From: Caldilineaceae bacterium
Lineage (GTDB): Bacteria > Chloroflexota > Anaerolineae > Caldilineales > Caldilineaceae
Assembly: GCA_026645575.1 (NCBI GenBank)
Contig: JAPKMW010000002.1
Span: forward strand, 242,566-306,565
DNA length: 64,000 nt
Direction of reading: 5' to 3'
Of the stretch, positions 60,436 through 64,000 are shown piece by piece (the stretch's first letter is position 1; each line of letters opens with the position of its first letter). Under the pieces are notes generated by a model, which searched no databases, had not been told where the DNA came from, and saw nothing but the letters and a program-made list of their open reading frames with translations. The position numbers and the translations under genes were made by a program.

Positions 60436-61371
60436 ATGACAACCACCCTTCAGCAGCCTCGTCCATCGTTGCGCAGCCAGGCCATTGCGCGATCAAAGCG
60501 CAATGAACGGGAATTTCGCAAATTTTTCTCGGCGCCCACGTTGCTTTTCCTGGTCATCATCACCCAAGTTCCCTTTGTGTTGACGCTCTATTATAGCTTT
60601 CAAAACTGGAATTTATTGCGACCAGGCAACATCAATTGGATCGGGCTGCGCAACTATGTGCGTGCCTTTGAAAATCCCGACTTCCTACACATCCTCTGGA
60701 ACACCCTGGTGCTGTCGTTGAGCGTGGTGATCATTACCTTTACGCTGGGGATGGTCTTGGCGTTGTTGCTCAACCGGCCTTTCCCTGGGCGCAGCCTGGC
60801 GCGCACCTTGCTAATCTCGCCCTTCCTGGTCATGCCGGTGGTGACGGCGGTTTTGTGGAAGAATGTTTTATTAAATCCAAGCTTTGGCTTGGCGGCCTAT
60901 TTGTTGAGCCTCTTTGGCCTACCACCCATCGATTGGTTAGCCCATTATGCCATGCCCTCGGTAATTATGACGGTGGCGTGGCAATGGACGCCCTTTGTCA
61001 TGCTCATCTTGTTGGCCGGCCTGCAATCCCTGCCCGAATCGACCCTGGAGGCGGCCAGCTTGGATGGCGCCACCGGCTTGACCCTCTTCCGTTATATTAT
61101 TCTGCCCCATCTGCGCACCTTTATTGAGATTGCGCTGTTGATGGAAGTCCTCTTTATTTTGAATATCTTTGGTGAAATCTTTGTGATGACCACCGGTGGG
61201 CCGGGCATCGACACCACCAATTTGCCCTTTGAGATTTACAAAGAAGGGTTTCTGCGCTGGAATGTTAGTCGCGCCGCGGCGTTTGGCGTGTTGGCGGTGA
61301 TTTTAGCCAATCTTGTGGTGCTGCTCTTCCTGCGGGTGTTGCGCAACCAGAACAGCGCGCCGGTGAAATAA
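60436..61371 (+). CDS. ABC sugar/polyol permease, MalF/UgpA type
   Basis: 311-residue inner membrane permease with about six helices. The EAA loop EAASLDGATGLTLFRYIILP contacts the ATPase subunit. N-terminal basic stretch then SAPTLLFLVIITQVPFVLTL. It pairs with the following permease and the preceding binding protein. The ATG at 60436 is preferred because the upstream in-frame residues come from a repeat. Confidence 0.92.
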   Translation: MTTTLQQPRPSLRSQAIARSKRNEREFRKFFSAPTLLFLVIITQVPFVLTLYYSFQNWNLLRPGNINWIGLRNYVRAFENPDFLHILWNTLVLSLSVVIITFTLGMVLALLLNRPFPGRSLARTLLISPFLVMPVVTAVLWKNVLLNPSFGLAAYLLSLFGLPPIDWLAHYAMPSVIMTVAWQWTPFVMLILLAGLQSLPESTLEAASLDGATGLTLFRYIILPHLRTFIEIALLMEVLFILNIFGEIFVMTTGGPGIDTTNLPFEIYKEGFLRWNVSRAAAFGVLAVILANLVVLLFLRVLRNQNSAPVK

Positions 61372-61381
61372 GGAGATCCTC

Positions 61382-62200
61382 ATGAGCAATCAACTGCGCC
61401 ACCGTTTGCTGAATGTTGTTACGTTACTGCTGGCCTTTTTGATGTTTTTCCCGATTCTGTGGATGGTGTTGACTTCGTTTAAGACCGAGCAGATCGCCTT
61501 TGCCTTTCCGCCACGCTTCCTCTTTACCCCCACGCTGGAAAACTGGCAGGTGGCGCTGGTTGGCACTGATTATCTGCGCTTTCTGGGCAATACCTTAATC
61601 ATCACCGGCGTCTCGACGATAGTTGCCCTGTTGCTCGGCATTCCCGCAGCCTATGCCATGGCCTTCTACCCGACGAAACGCACCGATAACTCGATGATGT
61701 GGGTCATGTCCACGCGCATGTTGCCGCCGGTGGGGGTGATTGTGCCGCTCTATGTCCTCTTCCAAGGGCTGAACCTGCTGGATAGCTACTTGGGCATGAT
61801 TATCATCTACACAGCGATGAACGTGCCGCTGGTGATCTGGATGGTGCGCTCCTTTATGCTCGATCTGCCCTTTGAAATTCTCGAAGCGGCGCGTATGGAT
61901 GGGGTCAACCTGTGGCAGGAGATCACAGCCATGATCCTGCCGTTGATTGTGCCGGGGCTGGCGGCGACGGCGTTGCTCTGCTTTATCTTCGCCTGGAATG
62001 AATTTTTCTTTGCCTTTAGCCTGACCACCAAGACCGCCGCGCCCCTTTCAGTCTATATCTCTTCGTTTAAGACGGCGGAAGGCTTGTTCTGGGCCAAGAT
62101 GTCCGCCGCGGCCACGGCGACCATTTTGCCGGTGTTGATCGCCGGTTGGGGCGCTCAACGGCAATTGGTGACGGGGTTGACGATGGGGGCGGTGAAGTAA
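61382..62200 (+). CDS. ABC sugar/polyol permease, MalG/UgpE type
   Basis: 272 residues, six helices, EAA loop EAARMDGVNLWQEITAMILP. The N-terminus RHRLLNVVTLLLAFLMFFPI and TSFKTEQIAF are typical of MalG-like partners. AAGGAGA lies seven bases before the ATG and ten bases separate it from the first permease gene. Confidence 0.92.
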   Translation: MSNQLRHRLLNVVTLLLAFLMFFPILWMVLTSFKTEQIAFAFPPRFLFTPTLENWQVALVGTDYLRFLGNTLIITGVSTIVALLLGIPAAYAMAFYPTKRTDNSMMWVMSTRMLPPVGVIVPLYVLFQGLNLLDSYLGMIIIYTAMNVPLVIWMVRSFMLDLPFEILEAARMDGVNLWQEITAMILPLIVPGLAATALLCFIFAWNEFFFAFSLTTKTAAPLSVYISSFKTAEGLFWAKMSAAATATILPVLIAGWGAQRQLVTGLTMGAVK

Positions 62201-62346
62201 GCCGGGATAAGTTGCGTATTATAGAGAGTGGGAGAGTGGGAGATTGAGAGATTAAGCGTTCGCTTTGACGAGAGCGCAGAAGTCAGCTATGATGACAAGT
62301 GTAAGACATAATAGGTTCGATTGAGTTGTTGTCTTGTAGGAGACCT

Positions 62347-63357
62347 ATGCAAGCAGTCATTTTTCCAGAACCGGAAACCATTGTGGTCGATCGGGTCACT
62401 GATCCGGGGTGCGGCCCGGATGAGGTGATTGTCAAGGTGTCGATGTGCGGCATCTGTGGCACCGATCTGCACATTTATCGCAACGAATATATGTCGGGCT
62501 TCCCTTTGATTCCGGGTCACGAATTTGGTGGGCGCGTGGTGGAGGTGGGACGTGATGTCAAAACGGGCATCCAGGTGGGCGACCGGGTGGCGGTGGATCC
62601 CAATCTCTACTGCGGCTACTGTGAGTTTTGCCGCATGGAACAGTCGAACCACTGTCGCCATTTGCAAGCGGTCGGCGTGACGCGTGACGGCGCGTTTGCC
62701 GAGTATGTGACCGTGCCGGCTCGCGCCTGTTATCAAGTGCCGGCCAGCCTGGATGACAACCAGATGGCCTTTATTGAACCGCTGGCCTGCATTGCTTATG
62801 GCATGAAACGACTGCGCGTTCCTCCCGCCGACCATGTGCTGCTTTTTGGCGCCGGCCCGATTGGCTTGTTGTTGCTGCAAGCGTTGCGTCACAGCGGCGC
62901 GGCTTCGGTGACTGTTGTGGAAAAACAGGCGGCGCGACTGACGTTAGCCCAGCAATTAGGTGCGACTACGGTGCTTGCCCCTGGCCCCGATCTGGCCGAA
63001 CAACTGAAGGCAATGGCGCCCCATGGCTATGGCGTGGTGGTTGATGCCACGGGCGCACCCCCAGTGATTGAACAAGGCTTTGATTACTTGCGCCCCCGTG
63101 GTCAATATTTGATGTTTGGCGTGGCGCCCATGACGGCCAAGATCAACCTGCGTCCCTATCAGGTTTTCCGCAACGACTGGCAGATCATCGGGAGCTTTGC
63201 GCTCTGCTACACCTTTCAGCAAGCCATTGCCTGGTTGGAAAACGGCGTGGTGGATGTGCGCCCGCTGGTCAGCCATACCGCCCCCCTGACCGAGTTCCCG
63301 GCGCTCTTTCAGCAATTCGCCGCGGGCCAAACATTGAAAGTACATTTGCAGCCGTAA
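62347..63357 (+). CDS. Zinc-dependent alcohol/polyol dehydrogenase (sorbitol DH-like)
   Basis: Medium-chain dehydrogenase/reductase, 336 residues. Catalytic zinc residues Cys37 and His58-Glu59 (CGICGTD, GHEFGG), structural zinc Cys89, Cys92, Cys95 and Cys103, and the NAD loop [13 protein letters not shown]. With the upstream transporter it probably oxidises an imported sugar alcohol to a ketose. AGGAGACCT precedes the ATG. Confidence 0.92.
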   Translation: MQAVIFPEPETIVVDRVTDPGCGPDEVIVKVSMCGICGTDLHIYRNEYMSGFPLIPGHEFGGRVVEVGRDVKTGIQVGDRVAVDPNLYCGYCEFCRMEQSNHCRHLQAVGVTRDGAFAEYVTVPARACYQVPASLDDNQMAFIEPLACIAYGMKRLRVPPADHVLLFGAGPIGLLLLQALRHSGAASVTVVEKQAARLTLAQQLGATTVLAPGPDLAEQLKAMAPHGYGVVVDATGAPPVIEQGFDYLRPRGQYLMFGVAPMTAKINLRPYQVFRNDWQIIGSFALCYTFQQAIAWLENGVVDVRPLVSHTAPLTEFPALFQQFAAGQTLKVHLQP

Positions 63358-63457
63358 ACTGTTCCAGTACCGAATAACAGATATTATATATAGGCTCAAA
63401 TGACCTCGAGGTTGATACAATAAGCAAAAAAAGCAAAGGATCAACCAAGGAGAAGTC

Positions 63458-64000
63458 ATGGAAGCTAGGGCGATAGAACGGTTACAACAGAAAAGTGTGA
63501 AAGGCAGCATCGTGGAGCAATTGAATCGCGATTTTGCCTTTGGTCCAATCATGAGTCGGGTGGTGTACGAGCAAATGAGCGACTATCTGCAAGCGTACGC
63601 GGATGTGGAGGAACCGCCGACAGGGGAACTGCGGTATCTGGCGATCAGTGCGGATGAGCCAGCGGGGAAGCCGGTTGCGGCGTGTCGGCGGGTGGTCGTG
63701 CGCTTGCAGATGCATAGCGCCGAAGATACGGCGCTGCTGGCACAAGGGATCGCCGAAGTGCGGCAAGCGCGGATCGAACGGCTGACGGGGGAAGCGGCGG
63801 ATCAAGGGGGGCTGTTGACGCACGAAGACCTGGTGTGTTTGCTGTGCAGCAGTGCGGCCACGATTAAGCGGGACGTGCAGGTGTTGCGACAACAAGGGCG
63901 AGCGGTGCCTACGCGTGGGCAGATGAAAGACATCGGCAAGGGGGTGAGCCACAAACGGCAGATCGTGGCGGACTATCTAGCGGGCTACACGTACAGTGAA
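63458..64000 (+). CDS. DUF1670-like protein, truncated by the window edge
   Basis: 181 codons visible. The N-terminus (ERLQQKSVKGSIVEQLNRDF, FGPIMSRVVYEQM) and the helix-turn-helix-like segment near the cut (LLCSSAATIKRDVQVLRQQG, VSHKRQIVADYLAGYTYSE) fit DUF1670, a family known from methanogens and Chloroflexota, often in several copies per genome. A DNA-binding or transposase-like role is suspected but unproven. AAGGAGAAG precedes the ATG. Confidence 0.65.
   Translation, partial: MEARAIERLQQKSVKGSIVEQLNRDFAFGPIMSRVVYEQMSDYLQAYADVEEPPTGELRYLAISADEPAGKPVAACRRVVVRLQMHSAEDTALLAQGIAEVRQARIERLTGEAADQGGLLTHEDLVCLLCSSAATIKRDVQVLRQQGRAVPTRGQMKDIGKGVSHKRQIVADYLAGYTYSE

Noticed and set aside
62210..62346. 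tRNA-like GGTTCGATTG segment upstream of the alcohol dehydrogenase gene
   Set aside because: No acceptor, D or anticodon stems can be drawn around it.

Overview
The window looks like chromosomal DNA of a Chloroflexota bacterium, probably Anaerolineae/Caldilineae-like. Evidence: moderate-to-high G+C, secreted proteins with long Thr/Pro-rich stalks ending in one membrane helix, an FLPLV-type motif near an exported N-terminus, two DUF3048 lipoproteins, a DUF3052 protein, a divergent MutL/GlmL-like protein and a DUF1670-like gene. The assignment is inferred from gene content. I saw no rRNA, tRNA, CRISPR array or phage module.

Layout. 1-0.8 kb: end of an aldo/keto reductase gene. 1-9.4 kb: biotin ligase, two stalked surface proteins, a membrane glycosyltransferase, a patatin-like lipase, a ThuA-like protein and a HAD phosphatase preceded by a tiny ORF. 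9.5-11.8 kb: divergent GT4 glycosyltransferase and PIG-L deacetylase. 11.9-23.4 kb: a plus-strand carbohydrate region (TIM-barrel isomerase, Gfo/Idh dehydrogenase, rhamnose mutarotase, arabinose/fucose isomerase-like enzyme, two-subunit transketolase, 2-hydroxyacid dehydrogenase) with DinB, MBL, threonine-synthase-like and DUF3048 genes interspersed. 23.4-25.3 kb: a decayed stretch holding three gene remnants and an intact receiver-only response regulator. 25.3-31.4 kb: a 1771-residue secreted protein joining a galactose-oxidase-type copper enzyme to a two-haem cytochrome module, then a small RTX-like calcium-binding protein. 31.6-33.3 kb: AAA-ATPase/nuclease-like gene. 33.5-40 kb: tryptophan-halogenase-like enzyme, EgtD-like amino-acid betaine methyltransferase with altered specificity positions, amidohydrolase, Rieske protein and an odd P-type ATPase. 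40-45.4 kb: orphan peptide-type binding lipoprotein and two BTAD-type regulators. 45.5-50 kb: LysM protein and second DUF3048 lipoprotein. 50.4-55.2 kb: six overlapping membrane/MutL-like genes. 55.3-63.4 kb: DUF3052, nitroreductase, large membrane protein, truncated DUF29, and a polyol/sugar ABC transporter with a zinc alcohol dehydrogenase. The right edge cuts a DUF1670-like gene.

The strongest leads are: (i) the copper-radical-oxidase/di-haem fusion, in which one module could make the H2O2 that the other uses; (ii) the halogenase + EgtD-like pair, where the two positions that set histidine specificity in mycobacterial EgtD are Phe and Ala here, suggesting an aromatic (possibly halogenated tryptophan) betaine; (iii) a dense set of long inverted repeats of several families in most gaps, one copy lying in frame inside a glycosyltransferase gene and one nested inside another perfect hairpin, which implies that these elements move; and (iv) the uncharacterised 50.4-55.2 kb membrane operon.
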